A stretch of DNA of 64,000 nt. Source: Cygnus atratus (lineage: Eukaryota; Chordata; Aves; Anseriformes; Anatidae). The notes under the pieces are model-generated. The model searched no databases, was not told the DNA's origin, and saw only the letters and a program-made list of their open reading frames with translations. The stretch lies in assembly GCF_013377495.2 (NCBI RefSeq), contig NC_066363.1, positions 8,876,001 to 8,940,000 of the forward strand. Reading direction: 5' to 3'. How positions within the stretch are numbered: position 1 is the stretch's first letter; each line of letters begins with the position of its first letter. This document shows, piece after piece, positions 11,851 through 25,934 of the stretch. Both the position numbers and the translations under genes were made by a program.

Positions 11851-14800
11851 TGTGAATGCTGCTGATGAGGGGGCTGTCCGGGGGGAAGGCAGGATCATTT
11901 CCAGCAGGTTTTTTTATGCTTAAAGCCCTAACAAGCATCTTGCGCTGAGGCTTTTCTTGTTCGTGATGTCCTTCAGTGACTCAGCACATCTCCAGCCTGG
12001 TCCTAGGGAGTTCAAACCCTGGTCTTGTAGGGGTGAGCTCAGAGCCAGCATGTTTCTGGCTTTATTGATTAAAACTGGCAAGTGTCTCTCAGCCCCTTTT
12101 ATTTCAAAGCAGGAACCCTCATCTTTCTTACTGCAAAGAGGTGCATTAGGATCTGAGATCTTCTTTTCTGATCAATTGTGAGGAACAAATACCAGTTTTG
12201 TGTGTTTGTTTGTGGGCTGGAGATGGTGGATAACATGCCTTGGATCTGGGGGGAAAGGACTTGCAGTGTTCCTATGCAAAACTTGCATCCTTGCAGACAA
12301 CTCAGAAACCAGATACCTTTAATAATAATAGTAATAAAGATTTAAAAAAAAATCTAACCCTACATGTTTTGAGCATACGATAAGCCTGAAATGTGACACA
12401 AAAATAAACAGGACGGGGGCTTGAATGCTGTTACACCTCTAGCAGGTAACTGCTGCAAACACCCCTGTCCTCTGTTACCCATGGAGAAGAGCAGCTGAGA
12501 CCTCCTGCTCCTGCCTCCAGGCTCTCCGACCCCATCTCTATACCAAAGTGAAGTGAAACTGAAGTAGAAAATAGAGCAGAAAAGCAAAATAGGATGATAC
12601 TAACAGCACGCTACTTGTTCCAAAGTGCAACCCAACAGCCAGCAAGTGTCAGGTTCCAGGGCTTCAGCACAGGGCACATCCACACAGAGCCCGGTCACAT
12701 CCTCAGAGCAGCCACACGTTCCGGGCTTCACTAGGAAAGGATCTGCTCATTTTTATTTGCTGGGAAAAGGAAGAGTTAAGGAAGAGCTGGGAGCTGTCAC
12801 ATGCTCACTTTTACCTGTCCTCCGCTTCAGCAAAGTGGGGTAATTTGGGCAGAGAAATACTTTTTTTATCCAAAGGGCACACCCCTAAAAATACCCCAAA
12901 AGAACAAATACAAACACCCCCTCCCAAAAAATAACTCACACACACACACAAAAAAAAAACACCTCCCCCTCACAAATAAAATAAAATAAAATAAAACAGA
13001 AGAAAACAACCAACCACGAAGGAAGGACTTTTGTCCTTCCATCCATCCCCAGTGCCATGTGAGCACATGGTCAGGGTTTGAGCCACGATGCACCAAAAAG
13101 ACCCATCTGGGGGGGAATCACAGGTCCCAGTTCTTTCCATGCACCAGAGCATCCTTAAATCCCCCCTCCAGAAGCCGACATGAGCCCCAGCTTTCCACAG
13201 TCTCCTGTCCATGGGGCCAAAGTCTTGGAAGTGAGGATTTCAAAATATCAAAAATCTGAACGCAAATGAAAAAAATAAAATAAAATCCCAAGATGCCAAT
13301 ATTCAGATCTCATTGGTTTTCAGAAGGGTGGATCTGCCAGCAGGAGGGACAGCAACCTGACCCAGTGGGCTCCCCATGAAGGTGATATTTCACTAGGAGA
13401 TTTTTGGTTTGGCTTCCTGAGCGAAGACGCGAAGTTACCCATGACAAAAAAACAAACAAACAAACAAAAAAAAAAACATGAAAGGCAAACTTCACAGAAG
13501 TCTACATTGCGTTGGTGAGTGTATCTTAAAGGATGACATGCCTGCGTGAGAGGCAGAGCTCATGACTGCTGCCAGCTCTCTGAAAGCTACTCAGAAAGGT
13601 GATTCTTTGGCCTTGGTTGCAAGGACTCATGCCGGGCATGATGGTACAAGGGCTTTTCTTCTTCCTGAACCTCATAAAGTTAAATAATTAAGCCTAGTGT
13701 ACGTCCTTCAGCCACACCTCTGCTCATCCCCAGGCCAGCCACTAATGATGCAATTCCCACCGACGCGGGGAGAAATTCTGCCCCGGGGACAGCCCCGACC
13801 CACCCCTTGCTGAGCCTTCTGCCCCCTTTGCGCACCAGACCAAAAGACACCAGGAGCATGGCAAGGACAGGGGACAGAGGGGCTGCCGGCCGGGCACGGC
13901 TCTGCCAGTGGCTTTAGACTGCTGCTGTTTATATCAAGCAGCCCAGAATATTCTCTGGGAACTGGTTTTAACATGCAACTTTGGAAAGGGGACAGTAAAA
14001 TCCTTAGGTCGGGCTGCCTGAGCCAGAGGTGTAGCCAGGCTTGAAATCCATTACAGGAACCAATTACAAGGGGGTTGCGTGTGTGTATATATATGTATAT
14101 AGATACATATATATATTTATTATTATTATTTTCAGCCTGGCATAGGTAACCCAACGAAAAGCCTTTTGACAGAAGCATAAGGAACATGCAAGGAAGCAAA
14201 TGGCGCTGAAGAAAAGACCTCCGTACGGCCAGGTCTCTGCAGTGGGGTGGCCCCGCAGAGCCAAGTGAAGCCCCCAGTGGGGACCAGGGCAGCTCAGGCC
14301 CTTCATGGGGAGGTCCGGCTCTCCCCTTCCTGATGTGTGGCCACCAGGTCACCCTCTCTGTCCTCATCCTTGTTTTATGAATACGGATGGAGTGTGAACC
14401 CAGTCCCGTTATAAACAAAGCCCGCCTCCCCTCCTGTTTTTACGTCATCTCAAGTTTTTATCAGTGTCAAGCATCAGCCCTGACATTTCGGCAGAGGGAA
14501 AGGAAGGACTCCAACTGGTTTCAGCAGCAGCACAGGTGCAGCCAGGCTGGATGAGCCCTGAGAGGCACTGGTTGAGGGGAGGAGAAACCTCCAGCCTGCT
14601 GGAGGTGCAGGGGTGCGAGAAAACCCATCACCCGTCTCCCAGCCCTCCTCCAGGTGGGAAGCAAAGCAGCAGACACAGAAAACAAACCCCAGACCCCAAC
14701 AAGCCCTTTGAGGCCACTTTTTCCCCCTGTTTGTCAGAGCTGAAGACTCCAGGGCCCTGCTGCTGGGCTGTCTGCAGGCGATATGTCGGCAGGTGGTGCT

Positions 14801-14914
14801 CGGGGGCCGGGTGAGCGGCCCCGCAGCCAGCGCGGTGCCGGCCTAACCTGGAAAAAGTTCTCTGGTGTCAGTGGAAAGGGGCACGGAGCCTGCAACGTGG
14901 GCTCCGGTAGGCTG
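11851..14914. other. Intergenic, no gene seen
   Basis: Simple-sequence tracts are present near 12932-12959 (CA then A), 12975-12995 (AAAAT), 13447-13477 (CAAA/A) and 14082-14130 (TATA/ATT). The longest ORF (minus, 13708-14418) crosses the TA/ATT repeat and has no domain, so it is taken as chance. Confidence 0.5.
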
Positions 14915-15075
14915 GCTGCTGTTTAAATTAGCTTCATTACGCACTTAATTAAAGGAAGAGATTTGAGCGCTATTTAGCAGTGTTTTAGGGGGTATTAATT
15001 TCAAGGCTAAGGGCACCTGGAGATTAAATGAATTAACTCACAGCTGAATCAGGTTAATTGTCATTTTCTTTACCT
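14915..15075. promoter_or_regulatory. CNE-like homeodomain-motif cluster
   Basis: About 160 bp dense in TAAT cores: AAATTAGC, ACTTAATTAAAGG, GTATTAATTTC, TGAATTAACTC and GGTTAATTGTC, with a CACCTGG E-box between them. This density and the lack of repeats suggest a developmental enhancer about 14 kb beyond the SHH 3' end. Inference only. Confidence 0.35.
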
Positions 15076-15429
15076 GGAGTGAAGCTGAAAGGGGAAGTTT
15101 TTGATTCAATAATTGTATGCATACTAAAGAAAAGCAGATTCCTAACGTGAAAGAAGCCCATCCTGATAACCTGAGCATGGGTTGGGGCTGAGTTCTGGGG
15201 GCTCTGGTCCCAGATTTTGCAGGCAGAGCGGGTGGTAGCAGGGCCCAGCAGACAGAGCTGAGCCCCCCCAGCTCTCCCCATGGCATTTTAATGGTTTTGG
15301 GGTGCCTGTTTTGGCAGTGCTTGAACCTGCCTGGGCACTGCCACACCAGGGGATGGGTGTCTGTCCGTCTCATACCTCTGCTTCTATGCCCATAGGGTGG
15401 GCTTGTCAGACAATCTGTTCACACACAAG

Positions 15430-15540
15430 AGTGTAAGTTAACTCTGCTTTAAATAAACAAGTAATTAGCTATGGAGATAGCTGTACACCTGGTGGATTTC
15501 CTGGGGAGACATAATTTATTGTCGAGTGCTTATTTTTGCA
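15430..15540. promoter_or_regulatory. Forkhead plus homeodomain site pair
   Basis: AAATAAACA (15451-15459, forkhead core) is followed at once by TAATTA (15462-15467), then GCTATGGAGATAGC and ACATAATTTATTG. Forkhead and homeodomain sites together are the known logic of SHH floor-plate enhancers. The function here is inferred. Confidence 0.3.
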
Positions 15541-18500
15541 CCATTGGTGTGGCTGACTCCTGCTAACGTGTATGAAAGCCTTCATCTTTCAGAGCTCACA
15601 ACACCCAGCATCCCTTCCGACCTCCTGTCATCATCACATCATCCTAATCCTGAGCAAGAGCACCAAGAAATTCAAAACCTTCCCTTCCCATGTGTATGTG
15701 CTGCTGCCCAAAGCATTCCCTAAAACCCTGTTGGAAATACCCCACCTGATACCACCAGCATCGTGTTAGCATTTGCGTGGTCATGTCATGTTCCCGACTG
15801 TTACCTGGGGGTGGGTCAGGCAAGTAGGATCCTTTCTCCTCTTTTGCCTCCAGTGAGTTATAGGAATAACTGTTTTTACTCATTAAGTGCACAAGGAACA
15901 CTTCTTGCTATTCATTTTGATACCATTTCTATTATTTCAGTCAAGGTCACCTCTTTGCTCCTGATCAACATTTTGGTCATCTTTATTGCTGATGGCAACT
16001 CTCATCTTGTCACCCAGCACAGGGCACACCTCAATTTCTTTCAGGGGTATTAAAATAGACCCATGAAAGGATCAATGCTAGAGGAAAACCATTTGTCTCC
16101 TCCTCCCATTTTCACCATGAGCCCCCATCACGCAGCCTGCAGCTCTCGCACTCGTTTCCATCTTCTCTGGCTTAGGTAGCATATACTAATGAGACATCAT
16201 TGCAAATACTTCTTAGATCAATTGTTCTGTCTAAAAATAAAATAAAATTGCTTACAGTATCAAAGAACTATTCTGCATTAACCCAACCCAATCAATCGGG
16301 TACTATATATCTCATTTTCTCTTTGGCTCTTAATCTTTGATCATTCTTTTATCTAAAACTTGTTTTATTTTCTTGTGCAATACTGAGATCGAGACCTCTG
16401 TGATAGCTCAGGTCCCTTTCTCCATATTGAAAATTAGAGCTTCTACCTTTGCGGTTGGCCAGTCAGATGCCAATGCAGCCAATTTGATGGACGTGTTTAA
16501 ATTCCTCCTTCCTGGACGTGCCATCTCACTTGCTGGTTCCCTCCTGCTCTTGGATAGAGAACAGAAATGCTTCATGTTTTCACTGCCTTACAGAACAGAC
16601 TTCATTTCCATAGTGGATGCAGTCATTTTCAGCCCATACCCATATTATCATTAACCGTTTTTCTTGTTCTCCCACATTCAGAATCAGCATCCTACTAAAT
16701 ACCATGGCAAGGCACTTTTTAAGCCATGCCGCAGTTACTTTGAAGCCATACCCCTCCTCTCTGCAGAACAAGTGAAATTATTCTTGCACAGCTTCACCTT
16801 TATCAGGATGTTTCAAGAACCTTTAGCTTTTTTTCCTATGCAAAGCCACAAAACCTGATCTGTGGCAACTTTCCTTTAGATTTTCACAAACTCCATAAAG
16901 ACTGGGTCTTCTGCTGCTCAGTTCGTGCCATTTTGTTTCTGGGAGTGCAATCTGCAGCTTACCTTAGTGTCTTGTTTTGCCTTTTGCAAGAGTGCCTAAA
17001 GAAGGCTACAAACATATTTTCAACACTCGATTGATATCACAAAATTGGCTAAAACACAGACACAGCTCGGGAAGGTATAACCCACAGTTTCAACACCTCC
17101 ACAGGGCTTCAAGATGTGTTTGGGCAACACATGAGGACATCATCATTCCAAAGAGTACAGGGGGTTGTTTGCAGACTTTTTATTTATTTATTTTTTTTTG
17201 GTTTTGGCTCCCCAAATCTGTTTGGAGCTTGCATGGCCCCGCTGGAGACAGGGAGCTGTGTGCTGGTACCGGTTTGTGACCTGATCCATGTGGAATCCCC
17301 TGCCTGGCAAGCTGGGGAGGACCTTTACCAGCCCTTCCTCTGGCACCCATCCTCCCTGTTCCCATGTTTCAAAATCTCCTCTCAGAGCAGGGAAAATTAA
17401 GCTCTGCATAACGTTTCAGCCAGGTCAGTGGGAGCACATGGCTCTCTGCTCATTTCTCCAGGCTCTTTGAGTTGTTTCTTTTCCTGTATTCCACGGTCGC
17501 TTTCATTCCCAATAAATCTGGTGGGACCTTTTTTAAGGAACAGGTCGTCAAGCCTACTTTCCTTAGGAAAACTTTCCTTCAGAAAACTGTGAATATTTTT
17601 TAAAATGTGAAATATCATTGGGTTTTACTTCCTTCAAAAGAGGACCAGAGTGACCTACCATCCCGTAGATAGACTAAACTGGGCTGGCTGGTTTCCAGGC
17701 GGCTGCTTCATACTTCGCTGTAGCTCCCAGCATCGCAGAATGTAAATGTTCCACTGTGCTACTTCTTGTTCGTCTCCCGATGCCAACTTCAACTGTGCAA
17801 ACTTTACCAGGAAATAAATACAGGACCATTTTAAGCTCAAGGATTTTTTTATTTTTGCCTCCTGGTCTTCTAGATTTCGGGTTCTTCTTAATATTATTTC
17901 TGCAAATGCTGAAAGCTGGAAGCTAACTGGGAAAAAAAATAACATTATAATCTGAAATTCTCATGCAATCACATGGTTCACAGAGTCAGAAATTTAAAAA
18001 TACCTGGAAGTATTTGGATATTCAAAACAAACAACAAAGAGATTTAGTTAAAATACTCTGAAAAGTCCAAATATTATGCCATTGTTATCTGAGAAGTTCT
18101 GTCATCAAGATGATATTTCAGCAGCTTGAGACAGATGAGATTTCTAAAGGGGATTTCTAATTTGTATTTGTTTTTAATTTGGGGTTTGGATCACAGCAAC
18201 AGCAGCAATTTGTTTTGTTGTGTATTTATGGCTGCACATGTTTAAAATGGTAAATCTGCACTGACCTATTAGACCACAAAAGTGAAACCAGCTTCTGTAT
18301 TCTCATTCCTTAGCTGGAAAAATAAAACCGCAGCATGTATAAAATAAATTATATTTTTACAGCTTTCAGGTTTGGGACTCAAAGGCTGTGCAAGTACTTC
18401 AGATTAGCACAGTTCTGGCTCTAAAAATAAGGAAATGGTTCTTTACCAGAAAGGGGCTGTTTCGAGACAAAATGTGGTTTTCTAGCTATTGCCTTTCATT

Positions 18501-21500
18501 AAAATGATATCATTTTATACACAATGAAAATAAAATGTAGAAGGAGTTTAATAAAGTGTGCAAGTGTCTTTCTTTGTGAAAGAAATGAAACAAAATACAG
18601 AAAGATGTTGTTTTGATTATAACATCAGTAAAGACATCTAGACAATCTAGAGTTAGTACCAGATCATCCTGCAATGAGCACCTTGCTTCTTCTTACCTAT
18701 CTGTTTTTATTGGATTTGCTCCTCCTGACAATAATAATAATAATGATAATAGCAATAATAATATTTCCATCTGTGAACCTTAAAAGCAAACACATGTCAA
18801 GCCATATTTTATTTAACACAGACCTGTGAGTAGACCTGGTACTTGCCACCTGAGCCATGGCTCTGAGGAGAGGTTCCTGGGGCAGAGAAGAGCCTGGGCT
18901 GGGTCTCTTTGGTAGCTGGATTCATTATTTGATGACAAATCCTTGCTCTCTGCCTAGTTTCCAAGGCCTGGACAAACACACATGTAATTTTACTCATTCA
19001 AGTTGCTTCTTGTCCCCAGATGGAGGAGGCTTTACTCAGAAGATGTTCCTAAGCAAATGATGTTGTAGGTTGACCATTAATAGCAGCCTAACATCTAGGT
19101 CTGGCCATTTATCCCAGCAGCATTTATCCAAAACAGGGAAAGTTTTACACCGTGGGCACCCCAGAATGGCAGGAGGGTCCTCAGCATCCCTAGTGGTATT
19201 GGCAGGTCCAACGGCACCCCTTGTGAAATGCCTCATTTCCATGAGAAGTCCTTCTGAAGCCTATTCTAGGAATGTCTTAACTAACACTTGCTGGTAGGAG
19301 AGGAAGGCGCTGACAAATACAGGCCAAAAAAAAAAAAAAGGAAGAAGAAGAAGGAGCTTTATTGCAAATGCGTGATGAAAATAGTGCTGACCACAACAAG
19401 GGAACGAGTTTCATTATGATGGCTGCGGCGGATCCTCCACAAAAATTACAGGGAGTGCTAGAGCAGCCCTGGAAAGGAGTCAAAATGCAATTTGCTCCAT
19501 GCATGACCGTCACGGAGAGCTGCCAACAGGGGAAGAAGTGTTCTTGTGCATCTTCCTGCAGATGCAGAGCGATGTATTCTGTAGATGGTAATATAACATG
19601 GAGGCTGGAGATGAACTTCCAATCACATATGAAACTAAAGCAGTCAGGCAATATTTCCTAGAAAAAACAGTGTCCTGGTTTTTACCCATTTCTGGTGCTG
19701 AGATTGATGCATTCGACCTGTGAAAGACATATTTTATCAAAAATCTGCATTCTGAGTCACAGCACAGCTCAGCATCTCCTTCGTGCCCATCCCTACCTCC
19801 CATGCCAAAGGAATCGATTGCATCTGCTGCCCACTCCAGCCCTGACACATCCCTGGGGGATATTAGAGCACTCTAACATTGTCTCACTACTGGCTGAGTT
19901 CCCTGCATTGTCCCTGGAAGAATTCTTACCGGGGAGTGACCCCAGCGATATCCCATTTCTACCCCCTTTTATATTGATTTTCACGGTAAACCAACACAAT
20001 GTGGCTGATATAGTTCCCGCACTGCTGATTAACTGAAACATCCTTTCTCTACGATTTTATTTAATAAAAATAAAAATAATAAAAAATTATTGTTTGGGAG
20101 AAGAAGGATGACCTTGCCAAGGTAAAAATCTGCCTTCTGTTGCCCAGCCTTGCACCCCACACTCGCTGCACAACAACTGGTAATAATTTTGCCATCAGCC
20201 TGTGACTGTTCCAAAAAGTAGGAACAAACGAGTTAAATCACAAATCTAGTGCACTTCCTATCCTGCCTATTCCCAAAGAACAGCACGTCAGCAGTGCCAG
20301 AAGACACATGGATGATAAGTTACTAATAAATTCATTGTGTTGCTTATTTTTAATGGCCTAATAAAAACAATCCTCTTCTTTTAACAGTGTGAGAGTTGCA
20401 TGAAAAGAAGCAGTAGGGTTTTGGAAAACACTTTATACTTGAATAGTCGTGATGGTCATTGTAACAGCCACTAACTGCTATAATTTATCTTTAATCAGGT
20501 CTTGATGGCGTTTAGACCACAGGAGTGCCACCACAGCATCACACCACTCCTGCTCGGTGCTTCACGGCTGCACGGTTAGCAGCGAATCACTAGAGGTCAC
20601 TTTGATTCCATCTAAACGAGGGAATCCTAAAAGGTTTGGGGCTTGGTTTCTGCTTTCTTCTGTTTTTCAGCGAGACATTGCTTAAAAGGGAACTCTCTTT
20701 GCACATGTGTATGGTGCTTGTTTATATAAGCTACTTGGGCTGAGTTTTATTCTGGTGTAAAGGGTGAAACTTTAAAGAAGTTTATAAAGCTGTGCCTATA
20801 TTCATCAAGAGGAAAATTGGCCCCGAGTTTCTTTTTTAATATGAAACAGCTTCCACTGGATTTGATATTCATCACAACAGATGTCATTATTTAACTCTCA
20901 GTAAATAGTTCTGTCCTGTCAGGATCCCTATAAATAGGAAAAGAATAGCTCTGATGTATAAATCTGCAAGAAAATATTCTAATTTTGCTGCCTATTCTGT
21001 TGCACTCAAAGGTGTGATAGTATTTCTGTGTTTCTTTCTCAGACACAGTTGATAACTGAAGTGCAGTTATTTCCTTTGTGAAAGGAAAAAAAAAAAAAAA
21101 AAAAAAACCTTCTCCTGATCATGCAGAACATTTCCCTGTGATACATTATTGCTGTGATCAAGTCCAATGGGAGCCCAGGCTTGACTTCTTTTAATTTTGT
21201 GAAGCAATAACTTGCCTTGTTGGAAATGGATGAACCTACAGCATGAAATGTGACATTTATTTCATGTTGGACATCTGGGCTGCTTTGGGCCCTAACCTGC
21301 AAGCTCTCTTGTTGGGGCATGCAGTGGAAGTACCTGAATCCCATGCTCACTCGGTCCCCAGCAGAGCCCAAGACATCATCACCTGCAGCAGCACCCTGCC
21401 CACTGCTAGGTGCAGTTGGTTTATGCGTGTTTTGCTTTGCCCACGAGGCTTCACCTTTTCTCCTGCACCTGATCTTGTTCAGCATCTGCTGGAGGGCCGC

Positions 21501-24500
21501 GGGGGACCTGATGGAGCAGTGGGGTGGCACCAGCTGTGTCTGTCCCATGGCAGCACTGCTGCCTTAGTGCCAGGTTGCTCAGTGTTGGAAAAAGCAATTC
21601 ACAGCTCTGGAAACACTGATCGGGGCGGCTGCTTTCCCCGAATGAGCCCTTGCACATCCACACCACAAAACAAAAGCCCGAGCAACTTCCTGGTATCTGG
21701 GTGAGTAACCCGGCTCTGCAGGCACGCGGGGAGCTACAGGCTGCCTTTGTTCTCCGTCTGAAGCCTGGGAAGGCTCTGGGTACGGGGGTGAGTCACCCAG
21801 GCCAAGCGCCGGTTATGTCATGGACCTGCCCAGCAGCCTGTGACTTCTTCTGCCATTTACACAAGTTGCCCAAAAGCTGGGTTTTTGGAGGACGGGAGCC
21901 TCCCAAGATCCCAGAAGGTCCTGAGCATGAAGTTAGGTGGTGTCAGGGTAGGCCTCCATGCGTGCTACCCAGCCTTGCAGAGAGGATGGTCTCTGTTTTC
22001 TCTCCCAAGCTCACACCACCTCTTCCCTTGGGCAGCACAGGGCCTGAGGGACATTCCTTCCCACAGACAGGCCTCCTCGTGCTCCACAGTGCTCTCTCAG
22101 GCCTCAGCAGCTTTATTTCTCTGCGGTGCTGCATGCCTCCCCCTGAAGATCGCATTAAGCAGTGCGACGAGCACCTCTCCCAAGTGGTTCCATCTCCTCT
22201 CCCTTCCTTCCCCCCCCCAGGGAAAACTGAGTGGGAATAGTTTTAATTAACTACACAGTACGTGCGCAGTGTTTATACCAACGCAGGCAAGGCTGAACAA
22301 GCGTGCCGCGCTCTTGGAAAGAGAGGTGCTGAGGTTTGTGGCCGCTCTGAAGTCCTGAGCCCATCCCACAGCGCAGGGCTGGCCCCTGAGAAAGCTCAGG
22401 TTTGGGCCTACCCCGGCTGTGGGTGCAGCTGGAGGGGTGGCTTTGTCAACGCCCGGCCACCCCATGGAGCTATGGAAAATCCAGTGCGTGCCCTGTGCCA
22501 GGAGCACTGGGTGAGCCGAGGAGGCCCTAAACACAATCCAGCACCCCACAGGAGAGCCTTCGTGGAAAAGGGAGAGCAGCTGGGGCAGGGTTCAGCTCCG
22601 AGTTAGGACAACTGTGTTTTGACATAACTGCAGGTGAGCTCTTGGTGTCTTGGATCCCTTTGAAGTTCTTGGAGACTCGGACAACCCAAACCCTTCCTGC
22701 CAGCCAGAGGGTACCTGCTTTGGGGGGGAGCTGAATTGTTCTCTTTGACCCCACTGACACAACCGGAAGCCAAAATTGTGTCTTAGCCCTGAGCTGACTG
22801 CTGCCTTCTGCAGCCTCCTCGTGATTACATGTGCTGTGCAAAGTTGAACATCTCTAAATAAGCCAGCTATCCTTTTTTTTTTTTTTTTTTTTTACAAAAG
22901 TATTTAGAAGGGACTTAAAGACAGCAGTTGTGAGAGATTTAAAAGTCAAACACAATTTTCTAACCAATATATAAATAGCAGGGCTTTCAAATAGGCTGCT
23001 ACACAAATGTATGTGTCTGTGTATGGCAGAAGTAAATCTTGGGTTTCACAGTACCTATGGACATCCCTCAGAATGACACAAAGTCACCAGATGATACCTG
23101 AATGACTGTGTTTCTCATCATACAGACCATAGAAAATTATCCTTGGAGGTGTTTTTTTCTGCACATCTCTGTTGAAGACAGAGAGAGAACAACCCACTTG
23201 ATCAAAATCAGAAGGAACCCCACCAAGGAGGCAAGGACTAAGCCCAGCTCCCTCCAAGCACGACATCATTTTGGCAACACGTTTTTCTGCACCAAGGGAT
23301 TTTTCCTGCTTTCTCCTTCAGCTGACGTTCCTATGGCTATTTATAGTTTCACTTCATAACCAGTGGTTAATATCCTCAAAGTAGCCTAGCATGTGGTCAC
23401 CCACACAAAAGATGTGGCTGACTCTCCAGCACTGCCTAGAAGGTGTTGGCCACGATATTCAGGCTCTTTCTGCAAGGGACTCTGGGCAGCTGTTGGGCAG
23501 GGAAGACGCCTTGGGAAGAAGGTCTTGCTGAGGACACCACACTCTGCAAAACTGTGGGGGACCTTGCAATGCTGCTAGGTTCTCTAGAAAATGCCCCATG
23601 CTGTGATTTCATGGATCTTTCTATTTTTTTTTCTACAGAATGTAACCCCCCTTTTTCAAAGACCAGCTCCACAAGTTAAACCTCATTGCACTCTGGATGA
23701 AAGACCAGTATTTCATGCCTTCTCCTGCGCTGCTGTGTAGTGACAAAGTTCCTGGTGACTTAAGTGGGAGGGAAGCTGCGTCCTGGGAGACAAACTTAAT
23801 TGAGTGTAATACCACAGGGCACGTAAAGTAGGACAACACAGCCTGACCTCATTTTGCCTATACATAACCCTACTGACATCAGTGGGAGCTGCACATATGC
23901 AGTCAGGAGATGACATTTGCCCACTCTTGGCTGCTCTAGGAAATTCCGACTTGCCTGATAAATTCTATTATTTAATTGTGCGATATGAAAGCAGGGGATC
24001 CACTGAGCAAAGCTGAGCAAACACGGCTCAGCTCCCTGCCTGTTTGAAGTTGTGGAAAGACTCCTTTTGACGCTGGTGGTTGTTGGATTGGTCCCACGGT
24101 ACACAGTGATTCATAATCATTTTCCTCAATGAAAGCAAGCAGGCTGGTTTGTTGTTATTTGTGGGATCACATGATTCATTATTTGCAAATATTTGAATGT
24201 CAGTTGGACTTTCTGATGCCTGTGAACCCCGTAGCTTCCATCGGTGTTCGCACAAAATAGTTATTCATACAAATACTATGCCAGAACAGACTTGTTTGAT
24301 ACTGCACATTTATTATGCTCCTGTTTCTCGAAGCTTTACAGAGTAGAAAGGGCATCATTTGGCAGAGCTAACAAAGCTTGCACCAAACCAGTGACTATTC
24401 CAAGAGAACTGTTCATTAGCAATCCCGAGACTAATATTTATTTGCATTCATCACAGCCTAATAATTAAAAGCAGTGCTTACTGCTGTAGAAAGCAGGACT

Positions 24501-24767
24501 GACTTACAGAGAGGAGTCTGGCTGGGCAAGCCGTGCTCTCCCCAGCAAATGCTTCTGCTCTCTCTGCTAGGTTCAGGCTGTGGGAGCAGTACAGCTCAGC
24601 AGACCTCTGAATGTCCCAGATTTTAAACCTGGCATTTCTTAGACATGATATTGTTTTAACTCTTGGGTTTCTTACCCCCAGAAGAGAATATAAAGGGATA
24701 TTCTTGGTAGATAGAACATGGTACACAGTATTTAGGCAAAATGTTATCATAGAGAACAACATCTGCT
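15541..24767. other. Intergenic, no gene seen
   Basis: No coding exon or RNA gene could be supported over about 9 kb. There are an AAT-type microsatellite (about 18729-18765), A22 (21086-21107) and T21 (22873-22893). The 21.3-22.6 kb part is more GC-rich and gives several overlapping ORFs (to 196 codons) with no domain signature. AT-rich parts near 17.95-18.6 and 20.3-21.05 kb look CNE-like but lack decisive motifs. Confidence 0.5.
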
Positions 24768-24905
24768 ACCCAGAGGGGTGGTGGCTCGCCATCCTTGGAG
24801 ATCCACCAGGAGATGGCCCCCAGCACCCTGCTCTAAGCTGGCCCCATACAGGATGGTTTTGGACATGGGACCACCAGAGGCCCCTTCCAGCCTAAACAGT
24901 TCCAA
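24768..24905 (+). mobile_element. CR1 LINE 3'-end fragment
   Basis: The block reads GAGGGGTGGTGGCTCGCCAT, then CCTTGGAGAT, and later GGACCACCAGAGGCCCCTTC followed by CAGCCTAAACAGTTCC. These match the CR1 order of end of ORF2 (VV.SPSLEIF region) followed by the conserved 3' UTR words (GACC-CCAGAGGTCCCTTCCAACCT). Orientation is plus. It is diverged, and the terminal octamer repeat is not preserved. Confidence 0.6.
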
Positions 24906-25934
24906 AAAAACTCATGAAATATTTTAATGCTCTGAACTGGCCAAAGCTTGACCTGTACCCTGCTTGTAAAATAAGCTTCCTGCACGCAGCGAAACCCTGT
25001 GACAGGTCTGTGACATAGTGCCTGTGTGTGGATGATACCGAAAGGATGTTGCTGTAATTGCATGCAGATTTATCATCCGCTCCCTTGCAGCGAATGCCAT
25101 CAAAAGACTCCAGACTTGGAACAGCGCAGTGATATTTTGCCTGAAAGCCAGGCACAAGTTTGGCGGCCAGGGAACCCTCCGCGGTCACGCCAGACAGAGC
25201 ATCCCTTGTCACCTCTTCTCCTCGGTAATACGAACAGACATTTCTTTACACCAAACTGAGCAAATCTAATATTTATTTCACATTTAGGTCACGGTCCATC
25301 AAAACAAATGGTTTTTTTTTTTTGCCCCAAACAGATTTCTTGACCTTGTGGTTTCACTCCTGGTTTGCAGCAATATCCGGCCAGAGAGTTGGCTTGCAAA
25401 AAATGGGAACAAAAAAGTTGCACAGTACCCTGTGCTGGGCTTTAAGGTGACAGCACATCTCCCTGTGCTCCCAGACCTGTTCTGAACGCCACGCTTGATT
25501 CTTCTGCGACCGGGACAGTATTATTAAAACCACATTTCCTGCGTTTGCTCACTTTTTGTGACTGTTTGTTCACAGTCCTGAAAACCAAAATTTTTAAATG
25601 CAAAGAAAGACTAAACACCTCAAAAGCAAAGCATTAGAAATTGCATTAAATTTTCTTGGCTCAAACAGTGCCTGCTCCCACCAAAATATGAGAAAATCCC
25701 GTCTTCTGTAAAGAGGCACTTTTAAAAAATGATTTCTTTTTTTTTATTTATTTTTTTCCATTTCAACCTGCATGGGCCAAGGATCACATTAACACAGCTC
25801 TACTGAAAGCTATGAAGTGTTCTGTATACGGAAAATTGACCTTTTTTTTTTTTTTATGGTGAAGTTTGCACTAGTTTTAAAGCAGAAACTGCTGAAGAGA
25901 GAATTTCAAAAGCTCAGGAAATCTAGTGGTCCCT
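24906..25934. other. Intergenic, no gene seen
   Basis: AT-rich with T-rich runs near 25311-25323, 25737-25757 and 25842-25855. No coding or RNA signature. Confidence 0.4.

Noticed and set aside
13708..14418. 236-codon minus ORF
   Set aside because: Crosses a TA/ATT microsatellite, has no domain and no splice-supported structure.
21039..22606. Cluster of ORFs up to 196 codons
   Set aside because: Both strands and several frames are open in moderately GC-rich DNA; one begins at an A22 tract; no family signature.
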